A stretch of 35,480 nucleotides of DNA from a virus: IMG/VR virus record IMGVR_UViG_3300018914_000006, positions 1-35,480 of that record; one strand, given 5' to 3'. The position numbers and the translations under genes are program-made. Under the pieces are notes generated by a model that had not been told where the DNA came from, did not search any database, and saw only the letters and a list, made by a program, of their open reading frames with translations. This document shows, in pieces, positions 21,853 to 30,531 of this stretch (positions are counted from its first letter, which is position 1; every line of letters begins with the position of its first letter).

Positions 21853-23280
21853 ATGCCTGCTGCCAGCCTTTCGATCGTCCAGAGCGCTTCGGGTCAGCCG
21901 AAGTCCATCGCGCGCGTCATCGCCGTGATCGGACGGTGCTCGGCTGTGTCGACGCCCGCCGTCTACGCCTTCGACACCGACACCACGGTCCCCGACGAGC
22001 TCGGCAACGGCCCGCTTGTCGAGGCGACCATGGCGCTCGTCCGCGAGGGTGGGCAGCGCGTCCTCGCCATCCCGTGCGCCACTGGCGTCGCCGGCAGCCT
22101 TACCGCGGTCACCGAGACGCCCGCCGGTACTGGCCCCGCCATCACGGTCGCAGGGACGCCCTACGACAGCCTCGACATCGTCGTTCGCGTCGTGCGCGGC
22201 GGCGTCATCGGAACGTCGAAGTTCCGCGTCAGCCTCGACGATGGCCTGACCTTCGGCCCCACCCTGACGACCGCGGCGTCGTATCTCATCCCGAAGACGG
22301 GCATCACCATCACGTTCGGGGTCGGAACCTACGTCATCAACACCGACTACACGTTCTCGTCGACCGCCCCGGCGCCTACGACGGCGGAGGTCGCGTCAGC
22401 CATCAACGTGCTCCTCGCTGGCACGCAGCAGGCCTCGCTCATCCTCTTGGCGCAGACGGACACGACGACCGTGACCGAGACGCTCGCCATGGCGAACCAG
22501 CTCGACACGAGCATGGAGAGTGCCCGGCTCGCCAAGCAGTACGTGCGCGCCATGCTGTCGCCGAACGTCGACGCAGCCGACGCCGACATCGCGACGTCGT
22601 TCGGCCCCGGCGCGGCCATCGATGCTGAGCGGGTCGTGCTGGTGCCTGGCGACGCCTACATCAGCGGCGGGAACCTCGCCGGCTCGATGCGCCGCCCGGC
22701 AGCCTGGGCCGCGGCCATAAAGTCTGCGCGCAACCGCCTCTCGTCCGACCTGGGCAACGGCGCCGATGGCCCGCTCCCGTTCGTGAACGACATCACCCGC
22801 GACGAGTTCACGTCCACCGTGAAGCTCCGCGAGGACGGCCGCGCGACGGTCCTGGAGACGCGACCAGGGTCTGACGGCTTCTTCTTCGCCCGTGGAGTGA
22901 CGCTCGCATCGGCGGGCTCGATCTTCTCTGACCTCAACATCGCCCGCGTCATCGACGAGGCGTGCCGCGTCGCGCAGCCGCTCCTGAACCAGGAGGTCAA
23001 CAACGACCCCCTGCTCAAGGCGAACGGCACGATCAGCGATGACGACGCGGAGCGCATCGAGGCCAAGCTCTACGACGCCCTCGAGCTCGCGCTCCTGAAG
23101 CCGGCCGACGGCGTGGCGCACGCCTCGTCCGTCGAGGTTCTGGTCGACCGGTCCAACGTCATCGCCACGACCGAGGACCTGCGCGTGACCATCTCGGTCC
23201 AGAAGAAGGGCCAGAACAAGACCGTCACCGCGACCGTCGGCATCACGTCGACCGCATCGTCGCAGCCGCTCGCGGCCTGA
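21853..23280 (+). CDS. Tail sheath protein, DUF2586-like
   Basis: 475-residue contractile sheath subunit. Recognised by the order GDAYISGGNLAGSMRRPAAWAAAIKSARNRLSSDLGNGADGPLPFVNDITRDEF and FFFARGVTLASAGSIFSDLNIARVIDEACRVAQPLLNQEVNNDPLLKANGTISDDDAERIEAKLYDAL, the conserved core of Mu-like/DUF2586 sheaths. The middle (about 80-190) is a beta-rich insertion (GRCSAVST..., TPYDSLDIVVRVVRGG) likely exposed on the outside of the sheath. It establishes a contractile tail. Own leader with hairpins and GGAG site. Confidence 0.9.
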   Translation: MPAASLSIVQSASGQPKSIARVIAVIGRCSAVSTPAVYAFDTDTTVPDELGNGPLVEATMALVREGGQRVLAIPCATGVAGSLTAVTETPAGTGPAITVAGTPYDSLDIVVRVVRGGVIGTSKFRVSLDDGLTFGPTLTTAASYLIPKTGITITFGVGTYVINTDYTFSSTAPAPTTAEVASAINVLLAGTQQASLILLAQTDTTTVTETLAMANQLDTSMESARLAKQYVRAMLSPNVDAADADIATSFGPGAAIDAERVVLVPGDAYISGGNLAGSMRRPAAWAAAIKSARNRLSSDLGNGADGPLPFVNDITRDEFTSTVKLREDGRATVLETRPGSDGFFFARGVTLASAGSIFSDLNIARVIDEACRVAQPLLNQEVNNDPLLKANGTISDDDAERIEAKLYDALELALLKPADGVAHASSVEVLVDRSNVIATTEDLRVTISVQKKGQNKTVTATVGITSTASSQPLAA

Positions 23281-23363
23281 CGCTTCCGGCCGCTCCCGCG
23301 TCACGCGGTTCGTGCGGCCTCCCGATCTGACGACCGGCCCGGACGCGGCCGAGGAGCACAGCC
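23281..23363 (+). promoter_or_regulatory. Leader of the tail tube gene with nested hairpin
   Basis: GGCCGC (23288-23293) pairs with GCGGCC (23314-23319), enclosing CCGCG-TCA-CGCGG (23296-23308), a two-level stem in the 83-base gap. It stands downstream of the sheath stop and before GAGGAG and the tube ATG. It may stop or stabilise the sheath message, or set tube expression separately. Confidence 0.5.
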
Positions 23364-23825
23364 ATGGCAACTGTTGGTGGGAGCCGCAGTCATGCGGACA
23401 AGGTCGTCACGATGCACTTCGCCGACGGGCAGAGCTACACGCTCCGCACGGCAGAGAGCATCGAGTACGAGCCGAACGCGACGCACGCCGTCGTGGGTGG
23501 CACGCAGGTCGGCCCGGTCGACCATGCGGTCGGCTCGGCGGACCCGACGTGGTCCTTCGAAGTCGCCGAGATCGATAAGGAGGCCATCGAGGACAAGATG
23601 GGCGCGGGCCTCATCGGCAAGCGCATCCCGCGCATCACCATCGCGAAGAAGGCCAGCGGGACGCTCGGCCGCCGCGTGGACACGCTGGTCAACTGCCGCA
23701 TCGAGGGCTTCCCGAACTCCTCGTCCCGCGGCGAGAAGGGTGGCGGAACCGTCTCCGGCGTGTGCACCGACATCCTCTACAACGGCAAGAGCGCTCTCAA
23801 TGAGCCTGCGACGGCGGCGATCTGA
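23364..23825 (+). CDS. Tail tube protein
   Basis: 153 residues, mostly beta strands (KVVTMHFADGQSYTLRTAESIEYEPNATHAVVGG, DPTWSFEVAEIDKEAIEDKM, RIPRITIAKK... TLVNCRIEGFPNSSSRGEKGGGTVSGVCTDILYNGKSAL). Length, fold pattern and location after the sheath fit the inner tube subunit through which DNA passes. GAGGAG precedes the ATG. Confidence 0.8.
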   Translation: MATVGGSRSHADKVVTMHFADGQSYTLRTAESIEYEPNATHAVVGGTQVGPVDHAVGSADPTWSFEVAEIDKEAIEDKMGAGLIGKRIPRITIAKKASGTLGRRVDTLVNCRIEGFPNSSSRGEKGGGTVSGVCTDILYNGKSALNEPATAAI

Positions 23826-24499
23826 TGGGTCTCCCGTCGTCTGAGGTTATTGCAGACCTCAAGCAGAAGCACGGCGACGTCTTCTTCGCCGACTTCGGCG
23901 AGGAGCGGCTGCTCTTCCGCAAGCCGGCCATGCCCGAGGTCGACGCCTACCTGCTCGGCACCGTGCGCGGCACGGCCGAGGAGAGCGCGAACAACCTCAT
24001 CTTCGCCGCCCGCCTGTGGCCGTCCGTCGAGCAGCTCCAGGAGTCGTTCGACGAGGCTCCTGCTGTTGTGGCGAAGTGCGCCGAGTCGGTCATGGAGACC
24101 GCTGGTGCCGACGAGGAGACGATGGCTGGCCTCGTTCCGGCCACGCTAGACAAGCTCTCCGACGAGCAGCGCGCCGAGCTCGAGCAGCGGACCGGGCAGA
24201 AGGTCTCCGACCTTGAGAACTCGCACCCGCGCGGAGTCCTCCGGTACGTGCGCCTGCCAGGCGTCGGCATCTCCGTCTTCCGACGGCCGACCCGGTCGTC
24301 GTACGCCGCCTTCGCAGACGCGTCGAAGAAGGACGAGGTCATGCAGGCGTGCCGCGACCTGTCGGCTGAGTGCGCCATCACGGATGCGAAGGCGCTTCCG
24401 GGCGTGTTCGCCTCGGCGCCGGCGGTGCCGTTCTACCTCGCCTTCGCTCTCGCGTCGCTTGCTGGCGCTCATCTCGAGGTCCGCTCGGGAAAGCTCTAG
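23825..24499 (+). CDS. Tail assembly chaperone, 0-frame product (gpG-like)
   Basis: 224-residue helical protein made before the tape measure; such proteins coat the tape measure until the tube is assembled. Sequence holds a chaperone-like core (EERLLFRKPAMPEVDAYLLGTVRGTAEESANNLIFAARLWPS) and ends RSGKL at a TAG. Eight bases before the end of the frame lies GGGAAAG, a -1 frameshift site. TGATG overlap with the tube gene. Confidence 0.78.
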   Translation: MGLPSSEVIADLKQKHGDVFFADFGEERLLFRKPAMPEVDAYLLGTVRGTAEESANNLIFAARLWPSVEQLQESFDEAPAVVAKCAESVMETAGADEETMAGLVPATLDKLSDEQRAELEQRTGQKVSDLENSHPRGVLRYVRLPGVGISVFRRPTRSSYAAFADASKKDEVMQACRDLSAECAITDAKALPGVFASAPAVPFYLAFALASLAGAHLEVRSGKL

Positions 24500-24666
24500 G
24501 GCTCCTGCGGGGGCTGCGACGAGACTTAGGAGCCGCCGCAGACGCGCTCCTCTCTTTCACGGGGCGCGACCCCGACGCTGCTGACGAGTCCGCCTACTCC
24601 GGCGCCGTGCTCGTCGCTGCGTACCTGCTGACGCAACTGCCGCCTGAGAAGACGGGGAGGCGCTGA
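23825..24666 (+). CDS. Tail assembly chaperone, -1 frameshift product (gpGT-like), 280 aa
   Basis: Slipping back one base at 24487-24493 joins 223 residues of the upstream frame to 57 residues encoded by 24493-24663 (GLLRGLRRDLGAAADALLSFTGRDPDAADESAYSGAVLVAAYLLTQLPPEKTGRR). The second part lacks a good start of its own and fills what would otherwise be a coding gap before the tape measure, which is how lambda G-T and P2 E-E' chaperones are built. Confidence 0.75.
24487..24539 (+). promoter_or_regulatory. Programmed -1 frameshift signal: GGGAAAG and downstream stem
   Basis: The heptamer lies in the required phasing (G GGA AAG), identical to lambda G-T. Six bases later GGCTCCT (24500-24506) pairs with AGGAGCC (24528-24534), a perfect 7-base stem. 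The loop bases GCGG (24507-24510) can pair with CCGC at 24536-24539, giving a possible H-type pseudoknot. Confidence 0.8.
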
Positions 24667-24668
24667 CG

Positions 24669-26684
24669 ATGGCAATCAGCGAGCGCGTCGACCTCGTCGG
24701 CAACGTCAGCCAGCAAGCCCGCGCGTGGAGTCGCGACCTCGCACGTCTCGCGGCACAGGCCCGCAAGCTCAACCAGGCGATGGGCGGTCGCGGCGGCGGC
24801 GGGTCGATGCCCGGCGTTCCGAAGCAAGCTCGTGCACGCGGCGGCTCGTCATCAGCCGAAGTGCGTGAGCAGCGCGCAAAGGCGGACGCGCTTCGTGAAC
24901 AGGCACGCGCGGCGGCGGCGGCGGGGCGTGCACAGGCCAAAGCCGCTCGCGACCAGGCGAGGGCCGAGACAACGGCCGCGAAGCAGCGCTCGCGCGCCGA
25001 GGCCGCCGCTGCGAAGGCCCAACAGAAGGCGGCCGCAACATCCGCCAGAGCAGCCGGCGCGAAGGTGCCAACGGGCGCGCGCGCTCCCTCAGGTGGAGGC
25101 CAAGGCAAGGCGGGTAACAAGGCGCTCCCGCGTCAGGAGGTCGGCGGCATCGGCGGTGCGCTCAACAGCATGGCCGGCAACCTCATGGCCGATGCTGCCA
25201 CCGCGGCCATGTCGGCGCTCGCCGGGATGATGAAGTCGATGGCCTCGACCTTCATCGAAGCGCAGAAGTTCCGCGAGAACAGTCTCGCCGGCCTGACCAT
25301 CCTCCATAAGAGCGGCATCGAAGCGAACAAGACATGGAAGGAATCGTTCAAGCTCGCCCGCGAGACCGGCACGACGCAGCAGGAGACGATGAGCTCGATT
25401 CAGGGGCTCATGTCCAAGGGCTTCAAGAAGAACGACGCCGTCGAGCTGTACAAGCTCATGAACGCGGTGTCTGTCGTGAACCCGGCAGCGAACCTTGACG
25501 GCATCGTCACAGCGATCGGGCAGATCAAGAACACGGGCAAGCTCCAAGGCGACGAGTTGCTTCAGCTTGCTGACGCCGGCGTCTCGGTCGACGCGGTTTA
25601 CAAGGCGCTCGGCAAGAGGCTCGGCAAGACCCGTGAGCAGATCATCGCCATGCAGGGAGCTGGCGACATCAAGGCCGACGACGCCATCGCCGCCATCAAG
25701 GACGCGATGAAGGAATCCGTCGGCGGTGACGTCAACGGAGCTCTACACACCAAGGCCAACAGCCTGTCCGCCATCATGGGCCAGCTACAGGCGGCGCCGA
25801 TGACGTTCTTCTCTGGGCTGGAGCAGGACCCGGCGCTAATGGAGAAGATGAAGGTTTCTCTCAAGAGCCTCGTCGACATGATGGACCCTTCGACGGCGAA
25901 GGGTAAGCAGACGGCAGAGTCGTTCTCCAAGCTGATCGACGTCATCGCTGGTCCAGGCGCGGACCTGTTCACGAAGATGGTGGCTGGTGCGCCCGAGTTC
26001 CTGGCCACGCTCACTAGCTTGGGCGAAAGCCTCGGCCCGATCATCTCTCTTCTAGGTGCCCTTGGTGGCGCGTCTCTTTACGTGCAGTCCGGAATCGCGA
26101 AGTTCATCGAGATGATCCGCAGCGCCGGATCTGTCGGCAGCATTTGGTCGTGGATTCCGGCCCTCATTGCCCAGATCGCCGGGCTCGGGTCCACGTTCTC
26201 ATCCGGTGGCGCGTCGATGGGCTCGCAGCTAATCAGCGGCATCGTGCAGGGCATCTTCGGCGGGTCCTCATCGGTCGTGTCCGCGATCATGAGCATGGCG
26301 CAAACCGCGATAGGCGCGGGCAACTCGGCCTTTCAGATCCGCAGCCCGTCGCGCGTCTTCGCCGACATGGGCGAGCAGCTCCCCGCCGGGCTATCCCGCG
26401 GCGTCGTCGACAACATGGCGGTCGTCGAGCGGTCGTCTCAGGCCATGGCTGGCTCTGCCACCAACGCCACCTCCTCCGCGCTGCCGTTCATCGGCGACGC
26501 GTTCCAGGAGCGCGGCATGGGCCGTCAGACGACCAACAACTTCGGCGGCATCCGGTTCAACGCTGGCGGGTTCAACGTCGGCGGTCCTGGCCAGGCGCAG
26601 CCGGAAGACATCGCCCGCGACATCAACCGGCTCATCCAGCAGGGCGTGCAGAACTTCATGAACAAGTCGGCGGAGGCTGCGTAG
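24669..26684 (+). CDS. Tape measure protein
   Basis: 671 residues that set tail length and reach into the host envelope. Residues 80-150 are an Ala/Gln/Arg/Lys coiled coil, 170-380 a helical block (FIEAQKFRENSLAGLTILHKSGIEANKTWKESFKLARETGTTQQETMSSIQGLMSKG... TGKLQGDELLQLADAGVSVDAVYKALG) shared by phage tape measures, and about 450-520 hydrophobic helices (ISLLGALGGASLYVQSGIAKF, IWSWIPALIAQIAGLG). SPSRVFADMGEQLPAGLSRGV near 560 is a common tape-measure end motif. At roughly 0.15 nm per residue the tail would be about 100 nm, a rule-of-thumb estimate. Starts two bases after the chaperone. Confidence 0.92.
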   Translation: MAISERVDLVGNVSQQARAWSRDLARLAAQARKLNQAMGGRGGGGSMPGVPKQARARGGSSSAEVREQRAKADALREQARAAAAAGRAQAKAARDQARAETTAAKQRSRAEAAAAKAQQKAAATSARAAGAKVPTGARAPSGGGQGKAGNKALPRQEVGGIGGALNSMAGNLMADAATAAMSALAGMMKSMASTFIEAQKFRENSLAGLTILHKSGIEANKTWKESFKLARETGTTQQETMSSIQGLMSKGFKKNDAVELYKLMNAVSVVNPAANLDGIVTAIGQIKNTGKLQGDELLQLADAGVSVDAVYKALGKRLGKTREQIIAMQGAGDIKADDAIAAIKDAMKESVGGDVNGALHTKANSLSAIMGQLQAAPMTFFSGLEQDPALMEKMKVSLKSLVDMMDPSTAKGKQTAESFSKLIDVIAGPGADLFTKMVAGAPEFLATLTSLGESLGPIISLLGALGGASLYVQSGIAKFIEMIRSAGSVGSIWSWIPALIAQIAGLGSTFSSGGASMGSQLISGIVQGIFGGSSSVVSAIMSMAQTAIGAGNSAFQIRSPSRVFADMGEQLPAGLSRGVVDNMAVVERSSQAMAGSATNATSSALPFIGDAFQERGMGRQTTNNFGGIRFNAGGFNVGGPGQAQPEDIARDINRLIQQGVQNFMNKSAEAA

Positions 26685-26685
26685 C

Positions 26686-27585
26686 GTGGCGTTCCCGTCT
26701 CCGCGGCGCCTACCAGAGTTCTGGCAGACGTGCGTCGTGGGGTCCTTCAACCTTCCGCCGGTCAAGGACCGCGGCACCGTCCAGATCAGCATCACCGCGT
26801 CGCTCAAGAAGGACGACAAGAAGAAGGCCGGCAAGGACGGGAGCAAACCTGCGATCGAGCGCATCGAGCCCGACAAGATCGAGATCGAGTACCAGTTCAA
26901 CGAGGACAGCTGGGAGGAGAACGAGGCCGTCATCGCCGGGCTCAAGCCAGACGGCACGCCGCGCGACATCTCTCACCCGTTGGCGTCCGTCTACGGCATC
27001 TCGGCGATGCTCATCGAGCAGGCATCGCCGGTCACATTTGCCGACGGAATCTTCACGATCACGTGGTCCGGCGAATCGTGGAAGGCGCCAGCCGCTCAGG
27101 GTCAGCAACTTTACCTGCGGCGCGGCTCCACAGGCCCCGAGGTCACGCGCTGGCAGACGTTCCTCACCGAGCAGAAGTTCGGTGAGGCGGAAGGCTTCTC
27201 CCCCATCGACGGCATCTTCGGCATCCTCACCGAGGACGGCACCAAGGGCTTCCAGGAGCGCGAGAAGATCAAGGTCGACGGCATCGTCGGGCCCGAGACC
27301 TTCGGCGCCGCGTCGAAGTACGGCTACGTGCCACCGCCGCCGGTCAAGGGCGGCAGCGGTGGTGGCGTGAAGACGCCGGAGCAGGCGGCGGCTGCAGCCG
27401 TTGGCGCTGCAGCTGGCGACGTCGTCGATGCAGCTGGTGACCTGGCCGACGCAGCCGGCGAGTTCCTGGACGACGCGGCTGACGCGTTCCTCGGCGGAGA
27501 CGAGAACGGTGACAGCGGGAGTGGCGAGTCGAGCGGCGAAGGCGGCGGCGCCACCGCAGGCGGCAACGCTGGGTACGTCGAATGA
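26686..27585 (+). CDS. Tail hub-associated protein with peptidoglycan-binding domain
   Basis: Residues 1-135 are a beta-rich baseplate-type domain (PPVKDRGTVQISITASLKKDDKKK... PDKIEIEYQFNEDSWEENEAV). Residues about 142-214 match the PG_binding_1 fold: LRRGSTGPEVTRWQTFLTEQKFGEAEGFSPIDGIFGILTEDGTKGFQEREKIKVDGIVGPETFGAA, with the GSTGPEV...IDGIFG...VDGIVGPET repeats. The tail is acidic and Gly-rich (ENGDSGSGESSGEGGG). In many myophages this position holds a LysM protein; here a different wall-binding fold may anchor the tail tip to peptidoglycan. GTG start, one base after the tape measure stop. Confidence 0.8.
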   Translation: MAFPSPRRLPEFWQTCVVGSFNLPPVKDRGTVQISITASLKKDDKKKAGKDGSKPAIERIEPDKIEIEYQFNEDSWEENEAVIAGLKPDGTPRDISHPLASVYGISAMLIEQASPVTFADGIFTITWSGESWKAPAAQGQQLYLRRGSTGPEVTRWQTFLTEQKFGEAEGFSPIDGIFGILTEDGTKGFQEREKIKVDGIVGPETFGAASKYGYVPPPPVKGGSGGGVKTPEQAAAAAVGAAAGDVVDAAGDLADAAGEFLDDAADAFLGGDENGDSGSGESSGEGGGATAGGNAGYVE

Positions 27586-28745
27586 CCCTCACCATCCGCG
27601 GAGTCGACGCCATCGGCGGCGTCCTCGAGATGCCGCTCCGCGGACCTTGGGTCTACACCGGTGACGTCGACTCGCAGTCGTTCGCGACGGGGCACGCCGA
27701 CCTCGTCTACGCCGGCAAGAAGGCGGTCACCTTCTCCGGGACCATCATGGAGAGCGCCACCGAGGCGGCCCGGACGCGAGTTCGCATGGTCGGCGGCGCC
27801 GGCGGGCTTTCGAAGACGCTGCCGGCGCTCGGCTACGGAGAGACGCCCGCGTCTACGGTGGTGCGTGACATCGCGGCGGGATGCGGCGAGGCGCTGGCCG
27901 ACGGCGTCGCCGACGCGTTGAGGGACACGCTCCTCGCTGGGTGGCAGCGATCCAAGGGCACGGGCAACCGCGCTCTTGAGGCGCTCTGCGACCACCTCGG
28001 CACGGGCTGGAACTATCGCATCCTCGCGAACGGGACTCTGTGGGTTGGCAAGGAGACCTGGGACCAGTTCACGCCGGAGCCGTTCAAGGAGCGCGACCCG
28101 GACGAGAACGGCGTCGCGACCTACGCGCCCGACCAGCCCGACCTCAAGCCTGGCGTGAACGTCGGCGGCAAGCGCGTCTCGTCGGTGAAGCACTCGTTCG
28201 AAGGCTCGCTGCGGTCGTTCGCAACGATGCTCAAGTCGCTGACCGAGGGCGGCGACCGTGAACGGAAGGCTCAGGAGGCCTTCGTCAGGTCCAAGATTCC
28301 CGAGCTCGAGCGGATGGCCACCTACGAGGCGAGGGTTATCTCGCAGGCCTCCACCGGCCGCGTCGACGTGAAGAGCGACGACGAGCGGATGGGCGACATG
28401 CCTGCGGTCCCGCTCTTCTTCGGCGTTCCTGGGATGCGCGTTGTCCTCGGAGAGGACGTGCGGGTGAAGGTCGCGTTCGACGGCGCCAAGGCTGACCGTC
28501 GCTTCGCCTACGGCTTCCACCAGGACTGCGAGGCGCAGGAGATCACCATCCGCGTGAAGAAGCTCGTCATCGAGGCCGACGAGATCCACCTCGGCGGGTC
28601 GGACGCGCCACTCCTACGCTCTGGCGACACGCTCGTTGTCCCAGTCGGCGCGGCTGGCACACCGACTCCCATGCCCATCTCTCTGGCCCCAACGGTAACC
28701 GAGCCCGGTCCGCCGCCCACCGGCCACTCGCGCGCGAAGGGATAG
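27582..28745 (+). CDS. Baseplate hub protein (phage late control D-like)
   Basis: 387 residues placed where gpD/gp27-type hub proteins lie, after tape measure and PG-binding protein. Contains a beta-barrel-like start (GGVLEMPLRGPWVYTGDVDSQSFATGHADLVYAGKKAVTFSGTIME), the segment ETPASTVVRDIAAGCGEALADGVADAL, and MPAVPLFFGVPGMRVVLGEDVRVKVAFDGAKADRRFAYGF, typical of hub domains that carry the central spike. A Pro-rich tail (TPTPMPISLAPTVTEPGPPPTGHS) may hold a spike. ATGA overlap upstream. Confidence 0.7.
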   Translation: MTLTIRGVDAIGGVLEMPLRGPWVYTGDVDSQSFATGHADLVYAGKKAVTFSGTIMESATEAARTRVRMVGGAGGLSKTLPALGYGETPASTVVRDIAAGCGEALADGVADALRDTLLAGWQRSKGTGNRALEALCDHLGTGWNYRILANGTLWVGKETWDQFTPEPFKERDPDENGVATYAPDQPDLKPGVNVGGKRVSSVKHSFEGSLRSFATMLKSLTEGGDRERKAQEAFVRSKIPELERMATYEARVISQASTGRVDVKSDDERMGDMPAVPLFFGVPGMRVVLGEDVRVKVAFDGAKADRRFAYGFHQDCEAQEITIRVKKLVIEADEIHLGGSDAPLLRSGDTLVVPVGAAGTPTPMPISLAPTVTEPGPPPTGHSRAKG

Positions 28746-28749
28746 CCGG

Positions 28750-28986
28750 ATGGCCATGCTCGCAGGCTCCGTCAGCATCGATGCCGACGGGGTCGCGACG
28801 GGCAGCGGCTTCGCGTTGGCGCTCGCCGAGGCGAAGCTCGAGGCGTACGACGAGCTGGGGCTGCCGTCCGACCCGAACGCGCTGGCCGCTGTGTACGCGG
28901 GCATCGCCGCCGAGTGCAACCTCGCGGCGACCGTCATCACCTACATCCAAGCGAACGCTGAAGTCAGCGGCTCGGCGGTGACGTGA
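28750..28986 (+). CDS. Small hypothetical baseplate-region protein, 78 aa
   Basis: No family recognised. Ala-rich, helical in the middle (ALALAEAKLEAYDELGLPSDPNALAAVYAGIAAECNLAATVITYIQANAEV). Sits between hub and wedge genes, so a small baseplate component is likely. Two in-frame Met codons close together (28750, 28756); the first is used. The stop is shared with the next ATG (TGATG). Confidence 0.55.
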   Translation: MAMLAGSVSIDADGVATGSGFALALAEAKLEAYDELGLPSDPNALAAVYAGIAAECNLAATVITYIQANAEVSGSAVT

Positions 28987-29411
28987 TGGCCGACCTTACG
29001 CTCGAGGAGATCGGCAACGACATCTCGACGACCGCCGAAGGCGACCTCGACCTATCGTTCGAGCCCATCACCGGATCGCGTGTAGTCGCTGAAGGCGTCC
29101 TTCGCCGCTGGCAGACGAAGCGTGGCCGCTGCTTCTGGGCGCCATGGATCGGCCGCAACCTCGCGGCCCTCGTCAACGCGGACATGAGCCGCGTCGAGAT
29201 CATCCGCATGCAGGCGCTCCTCGCTCAGGAAGCGCTCGGCGTCGACGGCTGCCGCCACTGCACCGTGACCATCACGCGCGACGAGGACACCGAGGGACTC
29301 GTCATCCGCTCCGACGTTGTGACTCGCGCGGGCACCTCCGACGTGAACGTCAGCATCGGCAACGCGGGCCAGATCATCGCGGCCCAGATCAGAGAGCGCA
29401 ATGGCCGTTGA
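28986..29411 (+). CDS. Baseplate wedge protein, gp25/gpW-like
   Basis: 141 residues with the family layout: a first segment GDLDLSFEPITGSRVVAEGVLRRWQTKRGRCFWAPWIGRNL, then the RVEIIRMQALLAQEALGVDGCRHCTVTITRDEDTEGLVIRSDVV pattern, where T4 gp25 and related wedge proteins have a conserved helix and strand. It should form the inner wedge ring with gpJ, the next gene, whose start overlaps its end by 11 bases. ATG 28986 preferred to GTG 28983. Confidence 0.7.
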   Translation: MADLTLEEIGNDISTTAEGDLDLSFEPITGSRVVAEGVLRRWQTKRGRCFWAPWIGRNLAALVNADMSRVEIIRMQALLAQEALGVDGCRHCTVTITRDEDTEGLVIRSDVVTRAGTSDVNVSIGNAGQIIAAQIRERNGR

Positions 29412-30531
29412 AGACCTCACCGCGACCGAGACGGAGGAGGACCTGTTCGACCGCTTCGCCACCGACGCGGCGACGCTCGACCACCCCGTCGACGTCCGCG
29501 GCATGCAGCCGGAGCGCTGGGCTGTGGGCCAGCTGCACGTCGAGGCGAAGGCCCACGAGCAGTACCAGCTTCGCCGCAAGGCCATCGTCGAGAGCGGCTG
29601 GATGCAGACCGCCAAGGGCGACTCCCTGTCCCTGTTCGCGCGCGGCTTTCACGGGATCGAGCGCTTCGGGGCGACCAACGCCGTTCACCAGCTTCGCCTC
29701 ACAGACACGGCGGGCGTCGGCCCGGTGAACGTCGCAGCCGGCGAGCGCGTGGCCTACGCATCCAACGGCCAGGAGTTCCGCAACGTCGACGCTCTAGTCG
29801 TCCCGCAGAACGGGTACGTCGACGGCAACTGGCGGGCCGAGGTCGCAGGCGCGCTGGGCAACGTTGCGGTGGGCAGCATCACGCGGCTTCGGGCGCCGAT
29901 CGTCGGCGTGGCCGTGTCGAACCCGGCCATCGGCTCCACCGGCTCCTCGCTTGTTACTGCCGGCAGAAACGCGGAGACGGACGCACAGCTGGTCCAGCGA
30001 CTACGCGACCACTGGGGCTCGGTCGGCAGCGGCGGCAACGCGGCTGCATATCGCTTTTGGGTCCACGAGGCGTTCACCGTCGACGGCCTCACGTCGACCA
30101 TTACGCGCATCAAGATTCGTGACAATAACCCGTACGGGCCCGGTTCCATTGGCGTCGTCATCGCGAACGCTGGCGGTGGCGCTACCGGCGACGAGCTGAC
30201 TCGCGTCGACGCGTACCTGCAGACCAAGAAGGCCCTCGGCTCTGGCGAGCTCGTCGTTGAGCCTGCGACGGCTCAGGTCGTCATCGTGCGAGCCACCGTC
30301 TACATCGAGCCGGGCTATACATCGACGATCGTACTTGCTGCTATCGAGGCCGCGCTAGACGAGTACGAGTCCGAGTTCAGCATCGGTGGCCTTGTCTACA
30401 GGGCCGAAGTGTTGCAGCGCATCATGGCCGTCGACGGCGTCTACAACGCCGTCCTCGTCGCGCCCGCGACTGACGTCACGATCAACAACACGTCGATCGT
30501 CTCGTTCTCCTACACGCTGACCGCCGTCTGA
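29401..30531 (+). CDS. Baseplate J-like protein (Mu gp47/P2 gpJ family)
   Basis: 376 residues of the baseplate wedge outer part. N-terminus ATLDHPVDVRGMQPERWAVGQLHVEAKAHEQYQLRRKAIVESGWMQTAKGDSLSLFARGFHGIERF and the following GNVAVGSITRLRAPIVGVAVSNPAIGSTGSSLVTAGRNAETDAQLVQRLRDHWGS are typical of family Baseplate_J. The end (LVYRAEVLQRIMAVDGVYNAVLVAPATDVTINNTSIVSF) is the usual C-terminal domain. It starts 11 bases before the wedge stop, the longest overlap in the late operon. Confidence 0.85.
   Translation: MAVEDLTATETEEDLFDRFATDAATLDHPVDVRGMQPERWAVGQLHVEAKAHEQYQLRRKAIVESGWMQTAKGDSLSLFARGFHGIERFGATNAVHQLRLTDTAGVGPVNVAAGERVAYASNGQEFRNVDALVVPQNGYVDGNWRAEVAGALGNVAVGSITRLRAPIVGVAVSNPAIGSTGSSLVTAGRNAETDAQLVQRLRDHWGSVGSGGNAAAYRFWVHEAFTVDGLTSTITRIKIRDNNPYGPGSIGVVIANAGGGATGDELTRVDAYLQTKKALGSGELVVEPATAQVVIVRATVYIEPGYTSTIVLAAIEAALDEYESEFSIGGLVYRAEVLQRIMAVDGVYNAVLVAPATDVTINNTSIVSFSYTLTAV

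Noticed and set aside
26144-27370. 408-residue + frame over tape measure end and hub-associated protein
   Set aside because: Arg/Ser-rich shadow frame crossing two well-supported genes.
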